Below are positions 36,709 through 47,600 of a stretch of DNA of 64,000 bases, in pieces. Numbering within the stretch: the first letter of the stretch is position 1; each line of letters opens with the position of its first letter. Location of the stretch: positions 2,046,001 to 2,110,000 of the forward strand of contig OZ218951.1 in the NCBI GenBank assembly GCA_965112735.1, written 5' to 3'. Source of the stretch: Phaeosaccion multiseriatum (taxonomy: Eukaryota; Ochrophyta, other classes). The notes under the pieces are model-generated. The model saw only the letters and a list, made by a program, of their open reading frames with translations. It ran no database searches and was not told the origin of the DNA. The position numbers were made by a program, and so were the translations under genes.

Positions 36709-37257
36709 TTAGTAGTCACCGTCCTCCTCATCCTCCTCGTCCTCCCCTTCCTCCTCCTCTCCGTCTTCCTCCTCCCCTTCTCCTCCTCCCACCGCTGCCC
36801 CCGGGGGTCCGACCGTCCTCGCTCCGAAGGCTGAAGGCTGCCCCTTCCCGGGGAATGCGGCTGCTGCCCCCCCTGGAGGCATGGCCGCCATACCGGGCAT
36901 TCCTCCGGGCATTCCTCCGGGCATTCCTCCGGGCATTCCTCCGGGCATTCCTCCGGGCATTCCTCCGGGCATTCCGCCAGGCATTCCGCCAGGCATTCCC
37001 ATGCCGCCTCCCACCCCCGGCAAGCCGGCACCCGGCATACCACCCGCCATTCCTATCCCCCCGGGCCGAGACGCTCCCTCGAGAGGGGATCCCGTCGCTG
37101 GACCGGGTGGAGAAGAGGGGGGAGGAGCTGCCTGGGGGATCCAGCCCTCCTCCTCGTCGTCGTCTTCCTCCTCGTCGTCGTCTTCGTCTCCCTCCAGCAG
37201 AGGTCCCTTAGCCTTCAACGACACCTGTGATAGTGAGAGTGAGCGTGTTTGTGGCAG

Positions 37258-37290
<33 letters not shown>

Positions 37291-38463
37291 CGAAGGCGGG
37301 TATTCGCGTCAGTGGCGTATCGTGTGGCAAGAACAGACTCTACAGTTACACCGACCGTTACATACGTAGTTCCCTCTCCCTCCCTCCCTCCCCTCACCTG
37401 GGCCCTCGCAATTCGGAAGGCGTCATTCAGTCGCGAACCCGACGTGATTGCGTCTTGTCCAAGCTCATCGTTGATCGCATCGAATGTCTGCACCGCCTCC
37501 TTCACCTCCACTCCTTGCTGCTTCATCTTTGCGATGTCATCGTAGATCACTCCGCTTTGAATGTCTTCGTACGTAGAGATGGCTTCGGAGTTGTTGACGC
37601 CGGAGCTGGTGGGGGCGACCCATCCGCCGCCCAGGCTAGCTTTGGAGGCATCTACATTGAAATATAATGATGTGGGCGTTACGTTGGAATATAATGATGT
37701 GGGCGTTGGGATTTGGATGGGCAGGTGGTGGGTGGGTCGGTGGGCGGAAGTAGTTAGAGTCAGGAGGAGGTAGGTAGGTAGGTAGGTAGGGAGGTAGAGA
37801 GGGAGGGACGGGAAAAGGGAGGGAGGGAGGGAAATCGAAAGGATCGACTTGTCCTCTGCGTGCAAGCAGTTACATAGATAGGTGGGTAGGTAGGCATATG
37901 GGCACACACATAGGCCAGCAGGTAGGCAGGTACACAGACAGGCATGTAGGCAGGTATATAGGCAAGCAGCCAGACAGGCCGGCAGACAGGCAGGCAGACA
38001 GGCAGGCAGACAGACAGACCGACAGACAGACTGAGAGACAGACAGGTAGGTAATGCCATGCCTCCTAGGCGAGTTGGTTCTACACCCGAAAGGAAAGCAA
38101 GCGCACTCACTGCTGGCGTCGGAGTCGGAGTCCTCATCGTCACTGCCCAACATGTTCTTGCTGACGTGACTGAGGCCGTCGGATTTCTTGGCTGCCGTGC
38201 GTCGCTCCTCGTCGGCGTCCTGCCACCAAAGACCAGGCAGGAGGGCGGGGGGGGGGGGTGGGGGAGGGGCGGGGACGGGTGAGGGTGAGGAGGGACCACA
38301 CGAATCACTTCCTTCTCTTCGCGCCCATTGAAATACCACTTCAATTACTTCACGCCCGTCATAGAGCCCAACGAGAGAAGCCCCCCCCGCGCTTTGTACG
38401 TCGGGTGAGGGACCTGGACGACTCTCGACGCTCCCATTCTCCTTCTCTCCTCTCGCTCCCATT

Positions 38464-38516
<53 letters not shown>

Positions 38517-38581
38517 TCTCTCTCTCTCCTCTCGCTCCCATTTCATCTCTCTCTCTCTTTCTCTCTCTCTCTTCTCTTTCC

Positions 38582-38648
<67 letters not shown>

Positions 38649-40724
38649 CCGCTCTCTCTCTTTCTCTTTCTCTCTCGCTTTCTCTCTCTTGCCCTCCCCT
38701 CTCTCCCACTCTCTCTCCTCCGCCCCCCCCCCGCTTCCCCGTCTCTCACTCACCTCCTTGATGTCTCGCGTCATTCGCTTCAATGCCGCTCGTCGACAGT
38801 ACATGACCACCTTCGGCGCGTTTGAGAGACAAAACAAAACGGACGAAACACCCCCGAAAGAGTGTGAGCGAGATAAAACCACTGAGCAACAGCAATGAAA
38901 GCATGGCACTTTATTAATAGATAGTAGTATAAGCAACAGAAATGAAGGCCTCAAAGCCAAGAAACATGTACTTGCCCCAACGGCACGTACCTTCTTCCTC
39001 TCGGCCTCGAAGGTGGACTTGAGGTTCCTCCTCTGAATCTCTTGCTGCTTGATCATGAGCTCCGACTTGGCCTCGTGCGTCTCCTTGAGAGAGGCTATGG
39101 TGTGCTGCTGCTTCTCCACCATCTGCTCCAACCGGCTCTTGCCCGCCCGCCACGCGCTGCTCACGATGCTTTGCTCCACCTGAGTAGAGAGAGAGAGAGA
39201 CAGAGTTGTGTGTGTGTGTGTGTGTGTGTGGTTTGTGTGTGTCACTCACCTACTCCCTCCCTCCTTCCCTCCCTCCCTCCCTCCCTCCCTCCCTCCCTCC
39301 CCCTCTCCCTCCCTCCCTCCCTCACTCACTCACTCACTCACTCACTCACTCACTCACTCACTCACTTACTCCCTAACTCCCTCCCTCATTCCCTCCCTCA
39401 TTCCCTCCCTCTCTCCCTCACCCTTGTCCTCCACATTTGATCTGCGGCCTCATCAAGGTCCTGTGCCTTCTTCTCAAACTCCTCTGCCTCGGAGACCCTC
39501 CCCGTCTCACGAAGTCGCTCGGCGTTTTGCCGCAGGCGAATGACCTCTCGAGTGGGCTGTGGGGAAGCGGCACCAGAAACAGGAGCAGTTGGTGATACGG
39601 CAAGCAGCAGTTGGTGATAAAACAATAGTAGCAGGAGTGGTTCTGTACACGTAAGAGGTAGAATAGGTGCCGAGCCCTGCGTGCGTGGATGGACCGACCG
39701 ACCAACATACCTTCCGGGTGTTGTAGGACGCCGTCTTGTTGTGGCGACAGAGGTACCTCTTGGGGCACTGGCAAGAGGTCACTCCGCCGTACGCTCTCTG
39801 CGCCGTCTCTTCGATGAGCGTGTCGTATTGGCCCCTATGCTTATGAAGCATATCGGCCATCTCCTGCAGAGGCGAAGCGGGGGAGGGAGAGAGGAGCGCG
39901 TAGTATGGCATGGTGTGCCGAGGTGTGGTTGGAAATTGGAGGAGAAAGAGGTGTGTAGCAAGTGCAAGAGGAGGGGGGCGTGCGTGCCCTTCTTTCATAG
40001 CAATTGAGCACCTCTAAAGGCGTTGATGATCGGATGTGGATGTTGTCCCCAGCCCCCTCTTGGGGGGGAGGACTTTGGATCAAGATCCTGCCGGGTAGCT
40101 CCCTCACCTTGGCCCACTTTTGACGGTAATTTCTCTCCTCCTGGGCCAGCTTGTTCTCTAAGTTCATCATTCTTCGGCGATGGGACATCTCCAGGCCGCC
40201 CACCTTTTGCTGCAGGATGAACTGCTCCTTTTCCTCCCTCTCTGTCTGCACCTTCGCTCGCTCCGCCTCGATCCACAGCTCCACCTCCCGGGCCTTGTCC
40301 AAGAAGCCCATCCGAGCCATCGCCAGTCGCTCCATCTGAGCGAGCGATCCCCCCAGCAAGAGCAACGATCGATTTCCCCCGTCAGAGAATTGAGTAGGCA
40401 GGAACGCACGAGCACTGACATATGAACCATCACCCCCCTTTAATTCACCATCCTCTACTGTTCACCCACCTGCAGCTCTCGGAGGTCCATGCCCGCCAGA
40501 ATCTCCGCCCGGGTCTTCCTCTTCTTCTTCTCCGCTTTGATCTGCCCCTCCTCCAGCCTGTTCTTGATCACGGTGGTGATGACATAGTTGGGCGTCACCG
40601 TCTTGAGGATCTCCTTCACAGCGTCCGACATGACATCTTTGTTTTTCCTCGCCTTGTTGGGCGTGGGGTCCTTCGACCGCAGCTCCGAGTCCGGAGGCGC
40701 GGGGGCAAAGCTGACGCCGGGCAT
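36709..40724 (-). CDS. Long coiled-coil protein with Cys/His patch and GMP-rich C-terminus, at least 9 exons
   Basis: Exons supported by phase are complement(36709..37224, 37398..37651, 38111..38219, 38754..38777, 38991..39179, 39422..39556, 39711..39863, 40108..40335, 40470..40724), about 620 aa. A further exon in 38220-38753 is possible. The N-terminal half is a charged helix: [40 protein letters not shown]. Then comes a compact Cys/His segment ([14 protein letters not shown]), further coiled coil ([40 protein letters not shown]), a conserved-looking block ([36 protein letters not shown]), eight or so PGGM repeats and an acidic tail. I do not recognise the family. The 24-nt microexon is tentative. 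Confidence 0.7.
36892..36996. repeat. 12-bp coding tandem repeat (PGGM units)
   Basis: About eight near-identical copies of GGGCATTCCTCC on the plus strand encode Gly-Gly-Met-Pro repeats in the minus-strand coiled-coil gene. Confidence 0.9.
38463..38722. repeat. CT dinucleotide-rich tract in an intron
   Basis: About 250 bp of CT with TTTCT interruptions lie in the intron before the 24-nt microexon. Two direct copies of CTCTCGCTCCCATTTCATCT occur at about 38451 and 38531. Confidence 0.9.
39253..39421. repeat. CCCT and CACT tetranucleotide repeats in an intron
   Basis: Consecutive CCCT (39255-39322) and CACT (39323-39366) tracts lie between two exons of the minus-strand coiled-coil gene. Confidence 0.9.
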
Positions 40725-40929
40725 CTTCCCGCCTTGGCTGCCTTGGCTGCTGCTGCTGCCGGCGGTCTGAAGGAAACAAAAAAAAAAAGGTTACAGAAAA
40801 ACACTAAATTCGCGTTCAAATTGGGTGGCCCATCGATTCGATTTAAAATCTCGATTGCCTTTTCGCCCGTCCGATCGCTTTTCTTTCAAATACCTCAGCT
40901 CCCTCCCTCCATAGGCCTGCTGGGGCTGC
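40725..40929. promoter_or_regulatory. Divergent promoter, coiled-coil gene / MgtC-like gene
   Basis: 205 bp separate the two start codons. On the minus strand a good acceptor (poly-T then CAG at 40767) precedes the coiled-coil ATG, which suggests a 5' UTR intron. An AATCGA/CGATTCGAT-rich patch lies at about 40831-40875. Confidence 0.45.
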
Positions 40930-43900
40930 ATGGCCACGACAATGGTGTCGCCACTCGTCCAGATCTCGCTGCTGGCGGTGCTGGTGCTGGTGCTGCTGTG
41001 CAGTGGCCGCGCGTTTCAGCCGCAGCTTTTGATCCAGAAGGCATCCAGCAGCGGTATCAGCAGCAGGGTATTATTAGAGATGAAGGTAGGCGTGAGAGGG
41101 AGGGAGGGACGGAGAGGGGGAGCTGGAAGATTCTTCGAAGGGGTGCGGCGGCTGAGACTGTGCCGCAGGGGCGAAGGTAGGGCGGACAGCAGCTCTGCGT
41201 GTAGTACTGGAGGGGTGGGGGTGGGCGAAAGGTCAGGGCACCGGTATCCTTCCTTCGCTCGGGGCGGGATAGCTGATCTCGGCGGCATTAGGGGCCGCAA
41301 TGGAGGGCGCAGCCGTAGAAGAGGAGGAGCAACAGCAGCAGCAGCCGCTGGGAGCACCACAGCCCTGTGGGGAGGGACTTTCCCCCCCAACGTGCTCGTG
41401 CAGGGAAAGGAGGTGCTGTGGACTCAAGCCGCGCTGGACACGGTGGTCTCGACGGTGTGGCAATATCTGATGAAGCCTGTCTTAATGCTCTGCTGGTGGT
41501 CCATGAGCAGCACGGCCCGGGCACTCTGCCCGAAGCCCATCGAATTTGAGCTCATCTTTCGCCTCGTATGGGCCACGCTGATGGGCAGCATGATAGGATT
41601 AGAGGTAAGAGGAGGCACGAGGAGAAGAAGAAGAAGAAGTCCGGTGATGAAGAGACACCACCCCACCTCCCGATGAATGAAAAGGCGGTTGTGCTGGGGC
41701 GCCATCTTTCTTCGTCCTCCTTCCTCACCATCCTCCTCCTGACCCTTCCTCTCTCCCCCCCTTGCGTCGCCCCTTCCGAGCGCAGAGGAGCAGCGCCCAC
41801 CGCCCCGCTGGAGTGCGAACCATGTGCCTCGTGGCCCTGGGCGCGTGCACTTTCACCGTGGTGTCTCGCTACGGCTTTGAGAAGGCTGATCAGGCTCGAG
41901 TGGCCGCGAACATTGCAAGCGGGGTTGGCTTCATTGGCGCTGGAGTCATCACCACGTCCAAAGCGCTGGGCGATGAGAGGAAGGGCGGGATTCGAGGCAA
42001 CGGGGAAAGGGACGACCTCAACGCTGATGTCAAGGGCCTCACCACAGCCAGGTAGGGTAGAGGCATATGAGTAGGGTAGGGTAGGTTAGAGTAGGTTAAG
42101 TTATAGGTTGGGGTAGGGTAGAGAGAGAGGGGGGGAGAGAGGGTAATGGTACTCAGTATTGGACCTCCTTCGATCTCCGGCCACGCTCATCACTGACTTC
42201 ACTTCACTGGTGTGTCTCTCCATCTCCCTCTCTCCCGCCCTCCCTCCGTCCGTCCGTCCGTCCCTCCCTCCCTCCCTCCCTCCCCCCCGCCAGCGCCATT
42301 TGGATAACCAGCGCACTGGGCATGGCCTCCGGAACGGGGCTTTACTTCGTTGCCTTAGTGGGGGCTCTGCTTACAATGGCGGTGTTGCGCATGGGGCGTG
42401 TGTTGAATCGCGTGAATGAGGGGTTGTACCAGATGGAGGCCAAACTTAACTTCCTCTCTGGGCCGCAGCATCAGAGAAAGGCCAAGGTGCAGGCTGATAA
42501 GAACTTGGCAAAGAAGATGCGTCAGGCTATCAAGGAAAAGGAGGAGAGGGGTCGAGAGAAGGAGGGTAAGAGTAAGGAAAAGGGCAAGAAGAAGGAGGAG
42601 GTGGACAAGAAGGCGGCCAAGGAGAAGAGAGAAGCAGTGGTGGTAAAGAGGGGAGCAGACCAGCTTGCTGCTGCTGCCGCTACTGCCGCTTCTGCCGCTA
42701 CTGCCGCTTCCGTTCTTGCTGCTGAGATGGCGGGGGGCGGCATTCCCCCGAGTTTAAGTAGCATGAAGATCTCTGCGGACACCGTGGGAGCCACAGCCGA
42801 CGTGCTGGAGAGGGGGGCAACCACCGGGTCTTTGTCAAGCGGCAGCAGTCGTAGTAGTAGTAGTAATAGTAGTAGTAGTAGTAGCAGCAGCAGCAGCAGC
42901 AGCAGCAGAAGTATCAGCGGTAGCAGCAGCACGAGTGGCAAGAGCCATAGTAGCAAGACCAAAGTGGTGGCCGTCGCAAAGCAAGCGGCGCCGGAGGCGG
43001 ACAAGAAGCTTTTGAAAGAGAGAGAGACAGACGAGGCGACGGGGGACCTCATCGCTTTTGCTCGCAGCCTAAGCACCATAACCACTGGACAGAGCAGCAG
43101 CAGCAGCGGTAGCATCAGCAGCGGTAGCGGTAGTAGCACCAACACTAGCAGCAGTGCCCGTGACAAGAAAAGCGAGGGCAAGAACACGGTCATCACTAAC
43201 ACCAGCATGGGCTCCACACCAGCAGGGGGCAGTAGCACTGCCAGCGACGCCAAGATGGGAATGAATGGCATGGGGGAGGGCAACAACATTAACGCCGCAG
43301 CAGAAACCAGTCTCGTCGACGACGTGAGTGGCGCTGTGCTCACTCACGCACGCACCCCCGCACGCACCCTAGGGGCCGCTACCATGGGAGCCTCCGTTGG
43401 AGCCACAATGGGGGCGGTGGTGGGGTCAGCAGTGGGCAGAGTGGTTGGAGATTCGACGGTGGGGTCGTCGGTTGGTGCGACAGTTGGTGCGTCGATGGGG
43501 GCTTCTGTGGCGTCGACCGTGGTGGATACAGCAGCAGCAGCAGCACTCGGTGACGAAGCAGCAGCAGCAGCTCTTGGCGACGATCCAGCAGCAGCAGTCG
43601 GTGATACAGCAGCAGCACCGCCTCTTGTGGGAGAAAAGAGGCATGAACGTATGGAAGGGCAGCGGCCCAAGGGAGAGGAAGAGGTGAGCTCTTCTTCTTC
43701 CGATGGTGCCGCTAGTGTTTCTCCTGGGGTGGTCCAGTACTGGGGGGGCACCTCTTTCACTCCCTCTATTGTTGGCGAACCGTCGAGCCATGGCGAGGCG
43801 AAGAGCGATGAGCAGCACGACAGGCCAAAGCTCCAGACGATGACCCCTCCGGAGGCTTCGGATGCAGTAGTTGCAGCAGCAGGAGTTGGTGATATAGCAG

Positions 43901-43977
43901 CATCAGCATCAGCGCCAGTGCCTGAATCAGGAGCAGGAGGAGGAGGAGAAGGAGAAGGGGAGCAAGACAAGCGTTGA
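40930..43977 (+). CDS. Plastid-targeted MgtC/SapB-family membrane protein, 3 exons
   Basis: The model is join(40930..41604, 41786..42051, 42294..43977), 874 aa, with consistent phases. A hydrophobic signal (LLAVLVLVLLCSGRAFQP) ends in an Ala-Phe motif typical of secondary red plastids. The MgtC/SapB domain runs from about residue 195 to 345 and is rebuilt across both introns: FELIFRLVWATLMGSMIGLE, SSAHRPAGVRTMCLVALGAC, IASGVGFIGAGVI, VKGLTTA, SAIWITSALGMASGTGLYF. MgtC relatives are inner-membrane proteins tied to magnesium homeostasis and ATP synthase control. After a Lys-rich helix the last ~480 residues are low-complexity Ser, Ala and Gly/Val, with imperfect VGATMGAVVGSAVG repeats. An optional intron in 41086-41250 would shorten the transit segment; the frame stays open without it. 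Confidence 0.85.
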
Positions 43978-44621
43978 TGCCACTAGAATAAGCTAGAGGC
44001 ACTGGCGTGAACACGGACACTGGCGGCCTTTGATCACTCATCAAGCCTCTTCGTCTCTCGCTCGCCCGTGCTATCGCCGGTTGATTGGGAAGCAGCTGCT
44101 CTGCCGCTCCTTCCTCCGGGGACACGCAATGAGAAGGCTAAGGCTCAGTAAGGCTCAAAAGGCTCAATGAGAAGGACCAGGAGGAGCACCAGCGGTCAAG
44201 GGAGCACAGCAGCAGCAGGGCAGTGGGTGGTACAGCAGCAGTACCACTTGGATACGCACGTTCGAGGGTTAGGCTCCGAGCTGTGTCTCTCTCTCTCTCT
44301 CTCTCCCACTCACTCTCTCTTATCTCGCTCGCCGTGCTTTGGCCGCACCGAAGAGCCGAGGAGAGAGTCACTTTCTTGACTTTAGTTGAGGTGGGGAGAG
44401 AGGCCGATGTAGCACGCACCGCCCTTGCTTGAGGGTGTGGATGATCGAAAGAGAGAGTCTTTCTTCTTCACAATGGTACTGCACATCGAGGCGACGAGAG
44501 CACCACTTTGATATACTTCTTCCTCTCCTTTCCCTTCAGCCTCTTTCTCTACATAACAAAACGTATCATATGTACAACAACCCTTCTTGCCTGCGGTGCC
44601 ATCCATTGACTGCCATCCGCC
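43978..44621. other. Convergent intergenic region, MgtC-like / Tex-like genes
   Basis: No gene is recognised. Short AAGGCTCA repeats occur at 44137-44167 and CT repeats at 44285-44310. Confidence 0.5.
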
Positions 44622-47600
44622 TCACGCCTTCTTTGCTCTCTTGGCAAAGCCCCCCTCCGGCCGATGCGGCGGGAGCTGACCCTTCCTCTCGCCCCTGCTA
44701 TCGCCCCTGCTATCGCCCCTGCTATCGCCCCTGCTATCGCCCCTGCTATCGCCCCTTCTCACGCCCGCGTTCTCGCCCCTCATCCCGCTCCGCTCCCCTC
44801 CGTCATAGCCCCCCCCCATTGGTCTCGGTCGCCCATGGCGCCTCCCCTCGCCCTTCTCCTTCTCCTTCTCCTCTTCCTCCTCCCTCCTTCTCCTGCTACT
44901 ACCACCGCTACCACCACTGCTGCCGCTACTCCCACCGCTGCTTCTCATTTGCTGCAGCAGAACCCCCCCAGGCCTCTCTCCAGGCCCGCTCCCCTCCCGC
45001 TTTCGCTTGACACCCTCCGTCCTCGGCCCCGGCCTTGCTTGGCCAGTTAGAGGCCTTGCCTGGCCTGAAAGAGGTCGGCGCCTGTCCTGATTCGTCAGCT
45101 GAGAGGATGGCCGCTGCTGCTGCTGCTGCTGCTGCTGCTGCCGCTGCCGCTGCTCTTGTGGCTGCTGTCGCTGCTGTTGTTGCTGCTCTTGTGGCTGCTG
45201 TCTTTGCTGTTGTTGCTGCTCTTGTGGCTGCTGTCGCTGTCGCTGCTGTTGTTGCTGTTGTGGCCGCGGCGAGACCCCACTGCTGGAGGGCATTCCGAGG
45301 GCGATTCTCTTCCTCTTACGGTCAATGTCCAGCACCTGCAGCTCGAGAACCTTGGGTGTGCGTGTGTGTGTGTGTGTGTGTGCGTGTGTGCGTGCAGGTG
45401 TGTGTGCGTGTGTGTATGCGTTGTGTGTGTGTTTGTGTGTGTGCAGGTGTGTGTGTTGTTGTGTGGGGGTGAGGAGATGCAAACGTTCGTTCGGAATCAT
45501 TCGCACAGCCGGGGGGCGTATGAAGCAAGTAGAGGCGAATGAATGAGTTGGGGAGGGAAAAGTCCACTCACTGTCAATACCTACCACTCACCTGTCCGAG
45601 CGCTATTTGAGTCGCGCCTACCCCCCGGGGGAAGTTGCTCTTATGTAACAGCCCATCTTCGGTGATGCCGATGTCACAGAAGGCACCAAATGGCGTGACG
45701 TTTCGAACCGTTCCAGATACAGAGGCGCCGACCTCCAGGTCATCAAAGGAGAGGATGGACTAGTGGATGGTAGTGGATGGGACAGTGAAGGGGGGGGAAG
45801 AGGGGGGGAGGGGAGGGGATAGGGAGGGGAGAGGGGAGGGTCGAGGAGAGGGAGATGGGAGGGGGGCGAGGGGGGGAGGGGAGGGGAGAGGAAAGGGGAG
45901 AAGGGGGTGGGAGGAGGGGGAGAGGAGAGGAGAGGAGAGAAGGGGGAGGAAGAGAGGAGAGGGGAGAGGGGAGAGGATGGTTGAGTGAGTTGAGTGAGAA
46001 GGGGAGGAGGGAGGGGAGAGGATAGGGGGAGAGAGGAGCGGAGGAGAGAGAAGAGGGGAGAGGGTGGTTAGTTGAGGAGGAGAAGGAGAGAGACGAGAGG
46101 AGAGGAGAAGCCTTCCTCCATCGCTCTACACAGCCCTCTGCAACTTCGTAAAGCTCTCTCTCATATGCCTCTGTGTGAAAGGTCGCCACTCGCGGGCCTG
46201 ACAAGTTGCGTCCTGTGCACACAAACACAGTGTGTACACAAACACACCCATTCCCCCTCCTCCCCTCCCCCTCCCCCCTCCTTCCTCCTTGTGACGCTTG
46301 GTGCTTTGTGCCCTGTCTGCTTACATCACGGAAGGTTGGCGGGGGGAGGTCAGAGCGGGGATCCGGGCAGGGCTCCTGGAAAGAGGCGAGAGGTAGAGGT
46401 TTGAGTTAGAGTTAGAGTTTTAGGAACCAGTTCCGCTCTGGCTGCTGTTTAGATAAGCTTTTCTTTCGAGGTCGATGTCTGAAGGAACGGCATGCTGATC
46501 AACAGACAGGCACACACACACGCACGCACGCACACACACACACCTCCATTCCTCCTCGTTGGGCTCTCTCTGCCGCAAGCTCTTGCATGCAAACACACAA
46601 ACATGCACACACATGCACACACCCCCTCCCCCACCCTCCCACCATACCCCCACCCACCCACATACGCACACACACACACACACACGCACCTTGAGAAAGG
46701 TAATCACGTCACGCACCACGCCCCTCTCCACGCCCTCCTCCAAGGCGATGCTCGCCTCGTCCACTGCAGACAGCCTTTGCAGCACGTCCACAGGGAGGGA
46801 TGGCACTGGAGGGGCAGCAGCGGATACGGGAGTTGCGGCCGTTACGGCGGTCGGTGTGGGGAGTTTGAGGTCCTTGAGCGTCAACCCTGCCGCCTGGAGG
46901 GAGGGGAGGGAGGGAGGGAGGGAGAAAGAGGAAGGGAAGGAAGGAGGCAAGACCGTAGCGACGTGAGGAGAGAGTGAGAGCAAGCAGCGAAGGAGGGCCT
47001 CCCGTCCCCTCCCGCCCCCTCCCCCCCCCCTTCCTCTCCCCCCTGTACCACCTTAACAATCTTGTTGGCCAGGCTGTAGCTCTCGGGGTGCACTCTCGTG
47101 TTGTCCAACGGGTTCTTGGCCCCGGCAACGCGCAGAAATCCTGCAGCCTGGTGATAAGACCCGCGCGCGCGTGTGTGTGTGTGCGTGGGTGGGGTGGGGT
47201 GGGGAGTGTCAGATTGCTTGGGTCAAGGCGAATGAAGGTGCGCACAGCTTTGCAAAAGCAGTGAAAACGTCTCGCTGAGCAGCTCTCTTTCTCGCTGTCT
47301 CGATCTCTCTGCTCTCTGTCTCTGTCTCTGTCTCTTTGGAACAAACTCTTCTGTCTCTCCCTCCCTACCCCCCACCCCCCTTCTCTCCCTCACTCCTTAC
47401 GTGCTCACTGCCTTCCCCGACAGATGCTCCATCTCTGAACCGACAGCCATGAGCACGCATATCTGCTGGTATTAGGCGGCCCAATACACAACTGAAACTT
47501 GAACTTGCTCTGCCTGACCTGCTCGAAAGTCTTGGGCCCGATGCCTGACACGGCTTTGATGTCGCTGCGTGAGGTGAAGCCTCCGCTCGCTACCACAGCC

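Noticed and set aside
37257-37292. Telomere-like GAGGGT repeat
   Set aside because: Five or six units of GAGGGT inside an intron; it does not match TTAGGG or TTTAGGG and is an ordinary microsatellite.
44695-44758. RGDS repeats as integrin-binding ligand
   Set aside because: They are a slippage-derived 12-bp repeat in the tail of a plastid-predicted Tex protein; no secretion or cell-adhesion context.
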